Positions 51,756 to 61,296 are shown, counted from the first letter of the stretch. The stretch is DNA of 64,000 nucleotides from JAICJR01 sp963848495 (GCA_963848495.1 CAWKDV010000002.1:1612001-1676000), one strand, 5' to 3'. The notes: generated from the letters alone by a model not told the origin. A program made the numbers and translations.

Positions 51756-53368
51756 CGCGCAGGCGCGCCGGCATCACGGCCCTGGTCTGCGTGGCTCTCG
51801 CGGGGGCCACGCTGATCCAGACCTTCAGCTGGAACCAGACCTCGCACTACGCGCTGATCCGCTCGATCGCGCACGGCACGCCGCACATCGACCGCTATCA
51901 GGACGAGACCGGCGACAAGGCGCGCGACAAGGGCCACTGGTACTCGAGCCGGGCGCCAGGGCTCGCATTCGTCACGCTGCCGGCCTACGGCCTTCTCACC
52001 GCCATCCACGGGCCCACGCTGGCCCACAAGTCGAAGGCCCAGCGCGGGGCCGACGAGATGGTCTGGGGGCTGACGCTCTGGGGCGCGGTGCTGCCCGGGC
52101 TCGGGCTGCTGCTGCTCGTGCGCTGGATGGGCGAGCGCTTCGAGCCGGGCTACGGCACGGCCGCCGCGATCACGCTCGGGCTCGGCACGCTGATCTTGCC
52201 GCTGTCCACGCTGCTGTTCTCGCACGTCTTCACCGCCTGTCTCGGGTTCGGCGCGTTCTGCCTCTTGATGCGCGAGCGCGAGGGGCCGGGCAGCCTGTGG
52301 GTCCTGTTCGTCGCGGGCCTCCTGATCGGCTACTCGATCACGGCCGAGTACCCGCTGTTGTTCACGGGCTTGGTGCTCGGGCTGTACGCGCTCTCGAAGA
52401 ACTGGCGGCGGTTCGACCGCGGGCTCGTGTACGCGGGCGGCGTGGCGATCGGCGTGATCCCGCTGGCGATCTACGACAAGTGGGCGTTCGGCTCGTTCAC
52501 GCACGTTGCCTATGCCGATCTGCCGCGCCACCAGTCCGGCTTCTTCGGCATCCGCCCGCCGAGCTTCCTCACCTTCATCACGCTGCTGTTCTCCTCGCGC
52601 GGCCTCTTGACGCTCTCCCCGGTGCTGATCATGGGCGCGATCGGCACGGTGTTGCTGTACCGCCGCGGGCGGCGGGCGGAGGCGCTCGTGGTCGCGGGCG
52701 TGGCGTTCCTCTACCTGGCCTACAACTCGGGTTACTACCTGCCCTTCGGCGGCGGCTCGCCGGGCCCGCGCTTCCTCACCACCATGCTGCCGTTCCTGGC
52801 GGCGCCGATGGCGCTGGCCTGGCGGCGCTTCCCGGCGCAGACGCTCGCGCTGGCGGTCATCTCGGTCGTCGTCTACGTGCTGGCGACGATCACGCACCCG
52901 CTGATCGGCTACGAGACGGAGACCACGGTCTGGACCCGCTATGCGACCCAGCACTTCTTCCAGCCGTCGATTCTGAGCGTGTTCAGCGGCACGCGCGGCT
53001 TCCTGGCGCCGCTCCTGTTCGTGCTGCTCGCGCTCGCCGCGGTGGCCCTGGCGGTGAGGGCGACGCCGCGGCCGGCGATCACCTACGCCGGCCTCGGGAT
53101 GGGCGCCGCGATAGCCGCGGCCTGGGCCGTCATCGCGATCCTCGTGCCCACCGGCCTCGGCATCGACCACCGTGCGCTCGAGAACACCCACAAGGCGGGT
53201 GACCCGATCGCGCTGAAACTGCCCTGGGGACCGCACCCGCTCACGCATCTCGGGCTCGTCACGCTCGGCATCGTGCTGGTGGTGCTGGCGCTGGCGGCGC
53301 TGGCGGGGCGAGGCACGCGGATGCGGCCGGAGCGGGCCGAGCGGCCGCTCGCCTCTAGCGTCGCGTAG
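51752..53368 (+). CDS. Multi-pass membrane protein, GT-C-like partner
   Basis: A 538-aa protein with about ten or eleven hydrophobic helices. The first loop contains TPHIDRYQDETGDKARDKGHWYSSRAPGLAF. The DxxxDxxGD pattern and YSSRAPG are seen in actinobacterial putative glycosyltransferases or mannosyltransferases. Central helices include FVAGLLIGYSITAEYPLLFT and GFFGIRPPSFLTF. It probably adds a sugar to a lipid- or protein-linked acceptor outside the membrane (inference). Its end overlaps the convergent MocR gene by 14 bases. Confidence 0.7.
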   Translation: MTRRRAGITALVCVALAGATLIQTFSWNQTSHYALIRSIAHGTPHIDRYQDETGDKARDKGHWYSSRAPGLAFVTLPAYGLLTAIHGPTLAHKSKAQRGADEMVWGLTLWGAVLPGLGLLLLVRWMGERFEPGYGTAAAITLGLGTLILPLSTLLFSHVFTACLGFGAFCLLMREREGPGSLWVLFVAGLLIGYSITAEYPLLFTGLVLGLYALSKNWRRFDRGLVYAGGVAIGVIPLAIYDKWAFGSFTHVAYADLPRHQSGFFGIRPPSFLTFITLLFSSRGLLTLSPVLIMGAIGTVLLYRRGRRAEALVVAGVAFLYLAYNSGYYLPFGGGSPGPRFLTTMLPFLAAPMALAWRRFPAQTLALAVISVVVYVLATITHPLIGYETETTVWTRYATQHFFQPSILSVFSGTRGFLAPLLFVLLALAAVALAVRATPRPAITYAGLGMGAAIAAAWAVIAILVPTGLGIDHRALENTHKAGDPIALKLPWGPHPLTHLGLVTLGIVLVVLALAALAGRGTRMRPERAERPLASSVA

Positions 53369-54758
53369 CGCGCACGGCCTTCGCCAGCTCGCGCACACCG
53401 GGGCCGATCGCGGCCTCCGGAAGCTGGGCGTAGCCGAGCAGCAGCGTCGGCGGGCCGTCGCTTGGGTCCGCGCGGTGGCGGCGCATCGACCCGAGCTCGA
53501 TGCCGCGCTCGCGCGACTCGGCGAGGATCGCCGCCTCGTCGTAGTCGCCTGGAAGCTCCACCACCGCGTGCAGGCCGGCCGCCACTCCGCACACGGTGGC
53601 CTCGGGCAGCTCTTCCTGAAGCGCCGCCACGAGCGTGTCCCGGCGCGCGCGGTAGCGCACGCGCATGCGGCGGAGATGCCGGTCGAGCTCGCCGCGCTGG
53701 ATGAACTTGGCCAGCGCGTACTGCTCGATGCGCGTGCTGCCCTGGTCGGCGAGCGCCTTCTCGCGCGTCACGGCGTCGAGGAGCCCCGGGGGCACCACCA
53801 GCCAGCCGAGCCGCAGCGCAGGCGCCAGCGTCTTGCTCGCGGACCCGGCGTAGACCACCCGGTCAGGCTCGAGCCCCTGGAGCGCGCCCACCGCGGTGCG
53901 GTCGTAGCGGTACTCGGCGTCGTAGTCGTCCTCGATCGCGATCGTGCCGCGCTCGCGCAGCCAGGTCAGCAGGGCGGTGCGCCGCTCTCCGCTCAGCACC
54001 ACGCCGGTGGGGTCCTGGTGGGCCGGGGTGAGCGACACGGCGTCCGCGCCGCTCGCCGCGAGCGCGTCCACCTGCACGCCGGCGTCGTCGACGGGGATCG
54101 CCACCGGCTCGAGACGGGCCCGCTCGGCCAGCACCGGCACGTCCGGATGGCAGGGGTCCTCGTGGGCGAGCCGCCGGGCGCCGGCGCCGGCCAGCGCGCC
54201 GCAGACCAGGCCGAGGCCCTGCCAGTAGCCCGAGGTGATCAGAACGCGCGACGGCTCGGCCACCACGCCGCGCACGCGCCCAAGGTAGTCGGCGAGCGTT
54301 TCGCGCAGCAGGTCCACGCCGCGCACGTCCCCGTAGCCGAGGTCGGCGTCCGTCATCTCCGCCAGAGCCTCGCGCAGCGCGCGCAGCCAGGCCGTGCGCG
54401 GGAAGGTGGAGACGTCGGGCACGGCCGGCTTGAAGCTCACGCGCGGCTGCGGCAAGCGCTCGGGCGCCGGGCTGGGGGCGCAGGCCAGCGCGGGAGTGTC
54501 CGACACCGCAGGCCGGGCGCCCTGGCGCAGCACCAGGTAGCCCTCGGCGGCGAGCTGCGAATACGCGTCCACCGCCACCCGCCGCGAGATCCCGAGCTGG
54601 CGCGCGAGGTCGCGCGTGGAGGGCACGCGCGCCCCGGGACGCAGCGATCCCTCGCGGATCGCGCAGCGGAGCTGGTCCTCGATCTGCGCGCCGAGCGTCT
54701 GAGCGTTGCTCCGGCTGACCGAGATCAGCAGATCGAGCGGCTGACTGGTCTCGTCCAA
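53355..54758 (-). CDS. MocR-type regulator (GntR winged helix fused to an aminotransferase domain)
   Basis: A 467-aa protein, start placed at TTG 54758 (DETSQPLDLLISVSR). The N-terminal GntR winged helix is QLRCAIREGSLRPGARVPST, RDLARQLGISRRVAVDAYSQ. The fold-type I aminotransferase domain has the PLP-lysine region VVYAGSASKTLAPALRLGWL and AIEDDYDAEYRYDR, with the PLP-binding Asp context. MocR proteins control transcription in response to vitamin B6 or amines. The gene is divergent from an MFS exporter, its likely target. Confidence 0.92.
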   Translation of the reverse strand: MDETSQPLDLLISVSRSNAQTLGAQIEDQLRCAIREGSLRPGARVPSTRDLARQLGISRRVAVDAYSQLAAEGYLVLRQGARPAVSDTPALACAPSPAPERLPQPRVSFKPAVPDVSTFPRTAWLRALREALAEMTDADLGYGDVRGVDLLRETLADYLGRVRGVVAEPSRVLITSGYWQGLGLVCGALAGAGARRLAHEDPCHPDVPVLAERARLEPVAIPVDDAGVQVDALAASGADAVSLTPAHQDPTGVVLSGERRTALLTWLRERGTIAIEDDYDAEYRYDRTAVGALQGLEPDRVVYAGSASKTLAPALRLGWLVVPPGLLDAVTREKALADQGSTRIEQYALAKFIQRGELDRHLRRMRVRYRARRDTLVAALQEELPEATVCGVAAGLHAVVELPGDYDEAAILAESRERGIELGSMRRHRADPSDGPPTLLLGYAQLPEAAIGPGVRELAKAVRATRR

Positions 54759-54812
54759 AGCCCAAAAACTGGATCTGGTATCTGCACCAGTGGAACCGTA
54801 CCGTGTCCGACT
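54759..54812. promoter_or_regulatory. MocR/MFS divergent promoter with overlapping inverted repeats
   Basis: The 54-base gap contains ACTGG at 54769-54773 mirrored by CCAGT at 54787-54791. Inside it, CTGGT-ATCTGC-ACCAG lies at 54775-54790. CTGGAT and CTGGTA also form a direct repeat. Such mixed direct and inverted half-sites are usual for MocR regulators. The rightward gene starts with GTG 54813. Confidence 0.55.
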
Positions 54813-56012
54813 GTGAAGACGATCGCCCAGACACCCGGAGCGCTGCGCCTGATGGCAATGTCGGTGCTGGCCCGCCTGCCGCTGACGATGTTCGGCATCG
54901 GACTGCTGGTCCACGCACGGCACCTGACGGGCTCGTTCGCGGCCGCCGGGCTCGTGGCCGGCGCCAACGCTGTGGCGCTCGGCGCGGGCGCGCCGGTGCT
55001 CGCGCGCGTGGCGGACCGCCGCGGCCAGACCGCCGTCCTGCTGGGCGGCGCCGTCGCCGCCTTCGCGCTGCTCGTGGCGATCGGCCTGCTGCCGGTGGGC
55101 GCGCCGCTGCCGCTGCTCGTGGCCCTGGCGGCGGGAATCGGCTTCGCCAGCCCGCCGCTGTCCGCCTGCATCCGGGCGATCCTGCCGGAGCTCGTGCGCG
55201 ACCCCGAGACCACGCGGGCCGCGTTCGCGCTCGACGCCAGCGCCCTCGAGCTCACCTGGATCTCGGGACCGCCGCTGGCGCTGGGCCTCGCGGCTCTGTG
55301 GTCCACCGGCGCGGCGCTGATCGCGGGCGGCGCGCTGCTGGTCGGCGCCACGGCCGCCTTCGCGGCCGAGCCCGCGTCGCGCCAGTGGCGGCCCGCCGTC
55401 GTGGAGAGCCGGCCGCGCGGCGGCGCGCTGCACGCACCCGCCATCCGCACGCTCGTGATCGTGATGCTCGCGGTGGGAGTGGTCTTCGGCGCCTCAGAGG
55501 TGGCGATCACCGCAGCCTCCACCGCGCTCGGCAGCACCGTGGCCGCGGGACCGCTGATGGCCCTCTGGGGCGGCGGCTCGCTGATCGGCGGCCTGCTGGC
55601 CGTGCGCCTCGGCGGCGGCTTCCGCACGCCCGCCGGCCTCGCGCTGGTGCTCGTGGCCCTCGCCGCGGGTCACGCGGCCCTGGCGGCCGCCGCCGGCAGC
55701 CTGCTGGCGATGGGCGCCATCCTGCTGCTGGCCGGCGCGACGATCGCGCCCACCAACGCCACCGTCTTCGCAATGGCCGACGGCGCGGCGCCGGCCGGCG
55801 CCGCCACCGAGGCGTTCGCCTGGCTCTCGACAGCCGTGGCGGTCGGCTCCTCCCTGGGCGCGGCCGTGGCGGGCGCGGTGGTCGACGGCGCCGGCCCGGC
55901 GGCAGCCTTCGCCCTCGCCGGCGGTGCCGGGGCGCTGGCGGTGCTCGTCAGCCTGGCGCGGGCGCGGCGGCTGGTCGCGCCCGCCACGGCGCTTGCGCCG
56001 GCCGCGGCTTGA
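54813..56012 (+). CDS. MFS transporter
   Basis: A 399-aa protein with twelve predicted helices and a GTG start. Motif A-like VLARVADRRGQTAVLLG follows helix 2. Other helices include ALVAIGLLPVGAPLPLLVAL and IGFASPPLSACIRAILPELV, the latter typical of small actinobacterial exporters. It is probably controlled by the divergent MocR protein. Substrate unknown. Confidence 0.88.
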   Translation: MKTIAQTPGALRLMAMSVLARLPLTMFGIGLLVHARHLTGSFAAAGLVAGANAVALGAGAPVLARVADRRGQTAVLLGGAVAAFALLVAIGLLPVGAPLPLLVALAAGIGFASPPLSACIRAILPELVRDPETTRAAFALDASALELTWISGPPLALGLAALWSTGAALIAGGALLVGATAAFAAEPASRQWRPAVVESRPRGGALHAPAIRTLVIVMLAVGVVFGASEVAITAASTALGSTVAAGPLMALWGGGSLIGGLLAVRLGGGFRTPAGLALVLVALAAGHAALAAAAGSLLAMGAILLLAGATIAPTNATVFAMADGAAPAGAATEAFAWLSTAVAVGSSLGAAVAGAVVDGAGPAAAFALAGGAGALAVLVSLARARRLVAPATALAPAAA

Positions 56013-56137
56013 CGCCAACGCCTACGGCAGCAATGAGGGCCGGCCTGAGCGGAAGCGTCCTGCCCTGAAGCACCGCCGGCCGTAAGTCAGGATGCTCCGC
56101 TTCGGGCCGCCCGTTATTGCGGCCGTGAGCGTTGGCG
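56013..56137. repeat. 125-bp imperfect inverted repeat filling a convergent gap
   Basis: The left arm 56013-56064 (starts CGCCAACGC, ends TCCTGCC) matches the reverse complement of the right arm 56086-56137 (starts CGCCAACGC when read on the minus strand) at about three quarters of positions. About 20 bases form the loop. The arms abut the two stop codons, 56012 on the plus strand and 56138 on the minus strand. It could be a bidirectional terminator or a REP/MITE-like element. Confidence 0.7.
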
Positions 56138-58399
56138 CTACGCCGCCGCGCGCTCCGCAACCGGCGCCGCCGCCGGCGACGCCAGTGCTCGCCGGTAGCC
56201 GTCGGCGAGCTGGCCCAGCGAGCGGTGCCAGCTGCGCACCGCCACCGCCTCGAGGGCGGCGTTGGCGATCCGCCGGCGGATGTCCGGCGAGGACGCCAGG
56301 AGCTCGACCGCCGAGGCGAGCGAGTTCGGGTCGGGCGGGCAGAGCAGCCCGGTGACGCCGTCCTGGATCAGGCTCGACGGGCCGCCCTCGTCGACCGCCA
56401 CCACCGGCAGGCCCGAGGCCTGCGCCTCGAGGATGACCTGGCCGAAGGTGTCGGTGCGGCTGGCGAAGAGGAAGATGTCGGCGCTCGCATACACGCGCGC
56501 GAGTGCCTCGCCTTCGAGCCAGCCGAGGAAGGCCGCCCGCTCGCCCAGACGCTCCCAGAGGTGCTGCTGCTCCGGGCCGCCGCCCGCCAGCACGAGCCGC
56601 AGGCGCGGGTTGCGCCGGTTGGCCTCGAGGAAGGCGTCGGCCAGCAGGTCGGCGCCCTTCTCCTTCGTCTGGCGGCCGACGTAGAGCACGTTCAGCTCGC
56701 CGGGCAGCAGCCCCGGGATCCGCTTGCGCGGGCTGAAGCGGGAGAGGTCGACGCCGCGGTCCCAGCGCCCGATCCGGTCGTCGGCGATCCCCAGGGAGAT
56801 CAGCGAGTCGTCGGAGGCCGAGCTGGGGGAGAGCACCACGTTGCAGTGCCCGTAGAAGGCGCTGAGCGCCATCCGCATGCCGGCCTCGAGCCGGGGGTCC
56901 GAGCTGCGCAGGCGCGCGTACGCCTCGAGCTCGGTGTGGTAGCTGCCCACCGTCGGCAGCCCCATGATCCGCGCGAGCAGCGCGGCGCCCACGCCCGCGG
57001 GTCCGGGCGAGCAGAGGTGCAGCAGCTCGTAGCGTCCCTCGGCGAGCGTCTCGACGATCGCCGGCAGGCTCGGCACGCCCACCTGCAGGTCCGCGTAGTA
57101 GGGGATGTCGACGTCGGCGACCGAGGACAGGCGGCGGTCGACGTTCGGGTCGGTGCCGATCACCTCGACCTCGAAGCCCGGCACGCCGCGCTGGCGGATC
57201 TCCTCCAGCGTGTGGGTCACGCCGTGCATGCCGCCCACCGCGTCGGCCACCAGGCCCACGCGCACCGGCTCGTCGCCGCGGGTGACCAGCTTGGCCTTCT
57301 CGCGCGCGAGGAAGGCGGCCGCCGGGGCGTAGGGGATCGCCGCGGTGCAGGCCTGGAAGAGGCCGTAGCCGGCGGCGCCGATGTCGCCGCCGGGCTTGGC
57401 GGCGTCGAGCGCCCCGTGCACCGCGTCGCGCAGCCGCCGCTCGTGCGCCCGGCGCGCGCGGCGGTAGAGGTCGGCGTGGCTGAACTCCTCCGCCTGGAGC
57501 AGCTCGATCAGCTCGTCCATCTCCACGTGCAGGTCCACCGACTCGAGCCAGGCGCGCAGCAGGCTGCGGGCGTCCGAGGGCCCGAGGCCGGCCGTCTGAG
57601 CGCCGCCGCGGATGTCGCCGTCGCCGACGATCCGCTCGGCCAGCGCCAGCACGGCGCGCGGGTCCGGGTCGCCCTCGCCGCAGCCCACGACGCGGGCGGC
57701 GAGCGCCAGCGCGGAGTGCGCCCACTTGGCGGCGCTGCCCTGGTCGCCGTGCGCCTCGGCGCGGCCGCTCCGCAGGTGCTCGAGGAACTCCTCGGGCGTG
57801 GCTGCCCGCGGGGTGGTGGTGAAGGTGCGGCCGATGTCGATGCCGGCGTGGTCGTCAGAGCCGGCGATGCCGGTGCCGCCGTGGGTGTCGATGTAGATCG
57901 CGGCCGGCATGTTCAGCTCCGGCGCGCGCGAGCCGTTGCGGGTCTCCCAGACTGGGAACAGCTGGGCCAGCCGGCGGCGGTGGCGCGGTGTCAGCGGCGC
58001 CGCCACGGCGAAGAACGGGTGCGCCAGCGCGCACGCGATCTCGCCCGAGTGCAGGTACTCGGCGCACGCCTCGACGTCGCCGTTGTGCGCCTGGAGCCAC
58101 TCGTGGTCGTCGGGCGTGATGCCGTAGCAGAGCACGTGCACGGCCTGCGGCTCGTCCTTGAACGAAACCGTCAGCTCCTCCGAGACGAACACGTCGTCGC
58201 GGTCGGCAAGCTGCAGCACGCCGTCGATCGTGTCGTGGTCGGTGATCGTCACGAAGTCCATGCCGCGCCGCTTGGCCAGCTCGTAGACCTCCTCCGGAGG
58301 CGTTGCGCACTCCGGCAGCCCCAGTGCCCTCTGAACGCCGAGCTTCGCGAGCTCGGAGGCGGTCGAGTGGCAGTGCATGTCCGCCCTGCTGGACGCCAT
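56138..58399 (-). CDS. PHP-type phosphoesterase fused to a GT4 glycosyltransferase
   Basis: A 753-aa protein; ATG 58399 is preceded by GAAGGAGCGGG. The N-terminal ~250 residues are a PHP metal-dependent phosphoesterase: ADMHCHSTAS, DFVTITDHDTIDG, ALAHPFFAVA and GTGIAGSDDHAGIDIG. A helical linker follows. Residues ~370-740 form a GT-B glycosyltransferase family 4 module: GLVADAVGGMHGVTHTLEEI, GSYHTELEAYARL, NVLYVGRQTKEKGADLLADA and SRTDTFGQVILEAQASGLPV with the acidic EX7E site. It may hydrolyse a phosphosugar and transfer a sugar in one pathway. It is divergent from a GH31 glycosidase. Confidence 0.88.
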   Translation of the reverse strand: MASSRADMHCHSTASELAKLGVQRALGLPECATPPEEVYELAKRRGMDFVTITDHDTIDGVLQLADRDDVFVSEELTVSFKDEPQAVHVLCYGITPDDHEWLQAHNGDVEACAEYLHSGEIACALAHPFFAVAAPLTPRHRRRLAQLFPVWETRNGSRAPELNMPAAIYIDTHGGTGIAGSDDHAGIDIGRTFTTTPRAATPEEFLEHLRSGRAEAHGDQGSAAKWAHSALALAARVVGCGEGDPDPRAVLALAERIVGDGDIRGGAQTAGLGPSDARSLLRAWLESVDLHVEMDELIELLQAEEFSHADLYRRARRAHERRLRDAVHGALDAAKPGGDIGAAGYGLFQACTAAIPYAPAAAFLAREKAKLVTRGDEPVRVGLVADAVGGMHGVTHTLEEIRQRGVPGFEVEVIGTDPNVDRRLSSVADVDIPYYADLQVGVPSLPAIVETLAEGRYELLHLCSPGPAGVGAALLARIMGLPTVGSYHTELEAYARLRSSDPRLEAGMRMALSAFYGHCNVVLSPSSASDDSLISLGIADDRIGRWDRGVDLSRFSPRKRIPGLLPGELNVLYVGRQTKEKGADLLADAFLEANRRNPRLRLVLAGGGPEQQHLWERLGERAAFLGWLEGEALARVYASADIFLFASRTDTFGQVILEAQASGLPVVAVDEGGPSSLIQDGVTGLLCPPDPNSLASAVELLASSPDIRRRIANAALEAVAVRSWHRSLGQLADGYRRALASPAAAPVAERAAA

Positions 58400-58502
58400 C
58401 CCGCTCCTTCCGTCGTTCTCTCCGTCGGTCTTTGTCACTTGTAATTTCGCCCGCAAACCGCGGCCTTTCGTTATCTCTCAGAGAACGAGGAGTGACCAGG
58501 CT

Positions 58503-60785
58503 GTGAAGCCGTCGTTCACAGAAATGCAACGCCGCGCGAGCGGGGACGCCGAAACTCCCCCCATCGCCGCCCGGGTCGACACCAGCGGGGGCCTCGCCCT
58601 CGGGGAGCTCTCCGTGCACGTCGATCCGGACCCGCTGGCGATCCGGATCGAGCGGGCGGGCCGGGTGCTGTTCGACGGCCTCGAGCTGTGGTCGGCAGAC
58701 GGCGAGGTGCACGACCACTTCGTGCAGATCACGGAAGGTGTGATCCCGCGGGAGGAGCGCGGCTCGGCCGTCAGGGTCGCGCGCGGCGAACTGGAGAACA
58801 CGAGCGAGCGCTCGCTGTCTCTGGCCGTGCGGCTCGGCGACGGCGCCGGCGGCCGTCTCGCGCTGGCGATCAACCGCGAGCGCGTGGTGATCGAGCTCAC
58901 GCCCGAGCGCGCGCCCCTGCGGCTCGGCGCCCGCTGGAGCGCAGTGCGCGGCGAGCACGTGAGCGGCCTCGGCGCCCGCCACGGCACCGCCTTCGACCAG
59001 ATGGGCCGGCGGGTGCACCTCGGCGCCGACCGCCGCTACACCGGGCCGGACTGCCCCGAGGAGATGCTCGAGCAGGGCGGCATCCCGCAGGGCGACTACG
59101 CGCCCGTGCCCTGGCTCCTGTCGAGCGCCGGCTACGCGCTCTGGATCGAGACCGGCGGCCCCGGAGTGGAGTTCGAGCTCGACACCACCCGCATCTCGGC
59201 GTCGGCGCGGGGCGCCGCGGGCCCGCTGCGCCTCCACCTCTTCACCGACCCGACGCCGGCCGCCCGCCTGCGCTCCTACTGCCGGCTGACCGGCTTCCCG
59301 GCGCTGCTGCCCGAATGGGCGTACGGCCACTGGAAGAGCCGCGACGTCTACGAGCACCAGGACGACGTGCTCGACGACTTCGAGGGCTACGAGCGCCACT
59401 CGCTTCCGCTCGACGCGATCGTGATCGACTCGCCCTGGGAGACGCAGTACAACACCTGGGTCTTCAACCCGCACCAGTTCCCGGACGCCGATCGGATGAT
59501 GCGGCGGATGCGGGCGGCGGGCGTGCGTACGGTGCTGTGGGTCACGCCCTGGGTGAACCTCGACTCGAGCGACGGCCAGCGCCCGCCGGACGGCGAGTCC
59601 GAGCGCCTGCACCGCGAGCCGGCGCCCAACTACGCGCCGGCGGCCGAGGCCGGCCACTTCGTGAAGAACCCGGACGGCACGCCCTACGTGGCGCGCTGGT
59701 GGATGGGCACGGGCTCGCCGATCGACTTCACCTCGCCCGAGGCCGAGCGCTGGTGGCGCGAGCTCGCGCGCGGCGCGCTCGAGCTGGGCGCCGAGGGCAT
59801 CAAGGCCGACGACGGCGAGGGCTACTACTTCCCGGACGAGGTGCGCTTCGCTGACGGCCGCAACGGCGCCCAGCTCGCCTGGGAGTACGGCGGCCTCTAC
59901 TGGGATTCGATGCAGCGCGCCCTCGATGAGGCCACCGGCGGCAGCGGCGTGCTGTTCGGCCGCTCCGGCTGGTCGGGCCGCCAGCGCCTCGGCGTCCTCT
60001 GGGGCGGCGACCAGGCGTCCGACTTCTGGTCGCTCAAGGTCTTGGTCGCCGCCACGCTCACGGCCGCGGCGAGCGGCTTCTCGAACTGGTCGCACGACGT
60101 CGGCGGCTACCTCGGCGAGCGTCTCGTGGCGCGCTGTCCGAAGGAGCTCCTGATCCGCTGGCTCCAGTTCGGCTGCTTCACGCCGCTGTGGCAGTCGCAC
60201 GGGCGCTTCCAGCAGGAGGCGTGGACCTACGACGGCGAGACGCTCGACCTCTACCGCGACTACCTGATCCTGCACGAGCGGCTCGTGCCCTACGTGCGCG
60301 CGGCCGCCGCCACGGCGGCCCGCAGCGGCCTGCCGATCGTGCGCCCGCTCTGCCTGGCCGATCCGGACGACCGCCGCGGCTGGTGCCTCCCCGATCAGTA
60401 CGGCTACGGGCCGGCCCTGTGGGTCGCTCCCGTGCTCGAGGCGGGCGCGCGCGAGCGGCGGGTGGAGCTGCCGCGCGGCGAGTGGATCGACTGGTGGACG
60501 CACGAGCGCGTGCGCGGCGGCCGTGAGCTCGCGGCCGGGGCGCCGCTCGGCCGCATCCCCCTGTGGGTCCGCTCGGGCTCGATAGTCGTCACCCACCCGG
60601 CCGAGCACGTGGCCGCCGGCCTGGGCGACGTGCCGGAGCACGAGCGCCCGCTCGAGGCCACGCTCTGGGGCGTGCCCAAGCTCGGCTCGACGGCCGTGCG
60701 GCTCGCCGACGGCACGCGCATCGCCTGGCACCGCGGCGACTGGTCGGTCACGCCCGAGCGCGACGTCAAGCTCGCCGTGCTCTAG
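58503..60785 (+). CDS. GH31-family alpha-glycosidase
   Basis: A 760-aa protein with a GTG start and ribosome site GAACGAGGAG. The N-terminal beta-domain is followed by a (beta/alpha)8 barrel with VIDSPWETQYNTWVFN. The nucleophile Asp lies in AEGIKADDGEGYYFPD, and the acid/base Asp in SGRQRLGVLWGGDQASDFW. A further signature is SNWSHDVGGYLGERL. Relatives are alpha-glucosidases or alpha-xylosidases. There is no signal peptide, so it is cytoplasmic. It lies 103 bases from the divergent PHP-GT4 gene, suggesting opposing steps of one alpha-glucan or glycolipid. Confidence 0.92.
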   Translation: MKPSFTEMQRRASGDAETPPIAARVDTSGGLALGELSVHVDPDPLAIRIERAGRVLFDGLELWSADGEVHDHFVQITEGVIPREERGSAVRVARGELENTSERSLSLAVRLGDGAGGRLALAINRERVVIELTPERAPLRLGARWSAVRGEHVSGLGARHGTAFDQMGRRVHLGADRRYTGPDCPEEMLEQGGIPQGDYAPVPWLLSSAGYALWIETGGPGVEFELDTTRISASARGAAGPLRLHLFTDPTPAARLRSYCRLTGFPALLPEWAYGHWKSRDVYEHQDDVLDDFEGYERHSLPLDAIVIDSPWETQYNTWVFNPHQFPDADRMMRRMRAAGVRTVLWVTPWVNLDSSDGQRPPDGESERLHREPAPNYAPAAEAGHFVKNPDGTPYVARWWMGTGSPIDFTSPEAERWWRELARGALELGAEGIKADDGEGYYFPDEVRFADGRNGAQLAWEYGGLYWDSMQRALDEATGGSGVLFGRSGWSGRQRLGVLWGGDQASDFWSLKVLVAATLTAAASGFSNWSHDVGGYLGERLVARCPKELLIRWLQFGCFTPLWQSHGRFQQEAWTYDGETLDLYRDYLILHERLVPYVRAAAATAARSGLPIVRPLCLADPDDRRGWCLPDQYGYGPALWVAPVLEAGARERRVELPRGEWIDWWTHERVRGGRELAAGAPLGRIPLWVRSGSIVVTHPAEHVAAGLGDVPEHERPLEATLWGVPKLGSTAVRLADGTRIAWHRGDWSVTPERDVKLAVL

Positions 60786-61260
60786 TGCCGCCCACGCCCG
60801 CTCCAGGCCGCGGGCCAGCGGCGCACCCGGAGCGGGGTTCCCGTTCACATAGAACGTGAGGGCGGAGTCGGCATGCACGCTGAACGGAGTGGTGTCGCCC
60901 TTCTCCGTGGCAAGCAGGCCGGCCGGGTTGCCGTTGATCTCGCCAACGGCAGTCAAGCTACGGACGCCTCGGCGCTCTGCTGTTGCCGAGCCAAGCTACG
61001 GACGCCTCGGCGCTCTGCTGTTGCCGAGCCGTTAGGAGGATGTGTCCGCTGTGTTGCCGGCGCCGCCGCGCGGGAGATCGGCTCCCGCGCGGCGGCGGTC
61101 GATCATCGCGCTCGCAGGCTGAGCAGGTAGCTCGTCTCGGCACCGGCAGCCGCGCGGAGGGCACGGCGGCGGGCGGCCCTGCGGGAATGCCTGCTCTTGG
61201 GCTTGAGGCTGCGGAGCGGGATGGTCTTTCGGGCTTGATCCATTGCGGGGGTCATGGCTA
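60786..61260. other. Intergenic region with a gene relic and a 38-bp tandem duplication
   Basis: No intact gene. The minus strand of about 60788-60956 reads like real coding sequence: MTAVGEINGNPAGLLATEKG, then DTTPFSVHADSALTFYVNGN and PAPGAPLARGLERAWA. It then runs into the antisense of the GH31 gene. It is probably a truncated gene of unrecognised family. The tandem 38-bp unit follows. Confidence 0.45.
60954..61029. repeat. Perfect 38-bp tandem duplication
   Basis: The unit running from CAAGCTACGGACGCCTCGGC to GTTGCCGAGC occupies 60954-60991 and is repeated exactly at 60992-61029. It contains a short hairpin potential (CTCGGC...GCCGAG). Identity of both copies points to a recent duplication by slippage or unequal crossing-over. 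Confidence 0.9.
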
Positions 61261-61296
61261 CCCTTTCCCTGGGTTCGTCGGAAAGTTCGATGGGTA

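Noticed and set aside
57855..60956. A 1033-codon open frame on the minus strand
   Set aside because: It runs antisense through the GH31 and PHP-GT4 genes and is low-complexity (His/Arg/Ala-rich). Only its first ~55 codons outside GH31 look coding, and these are reported as a relic.
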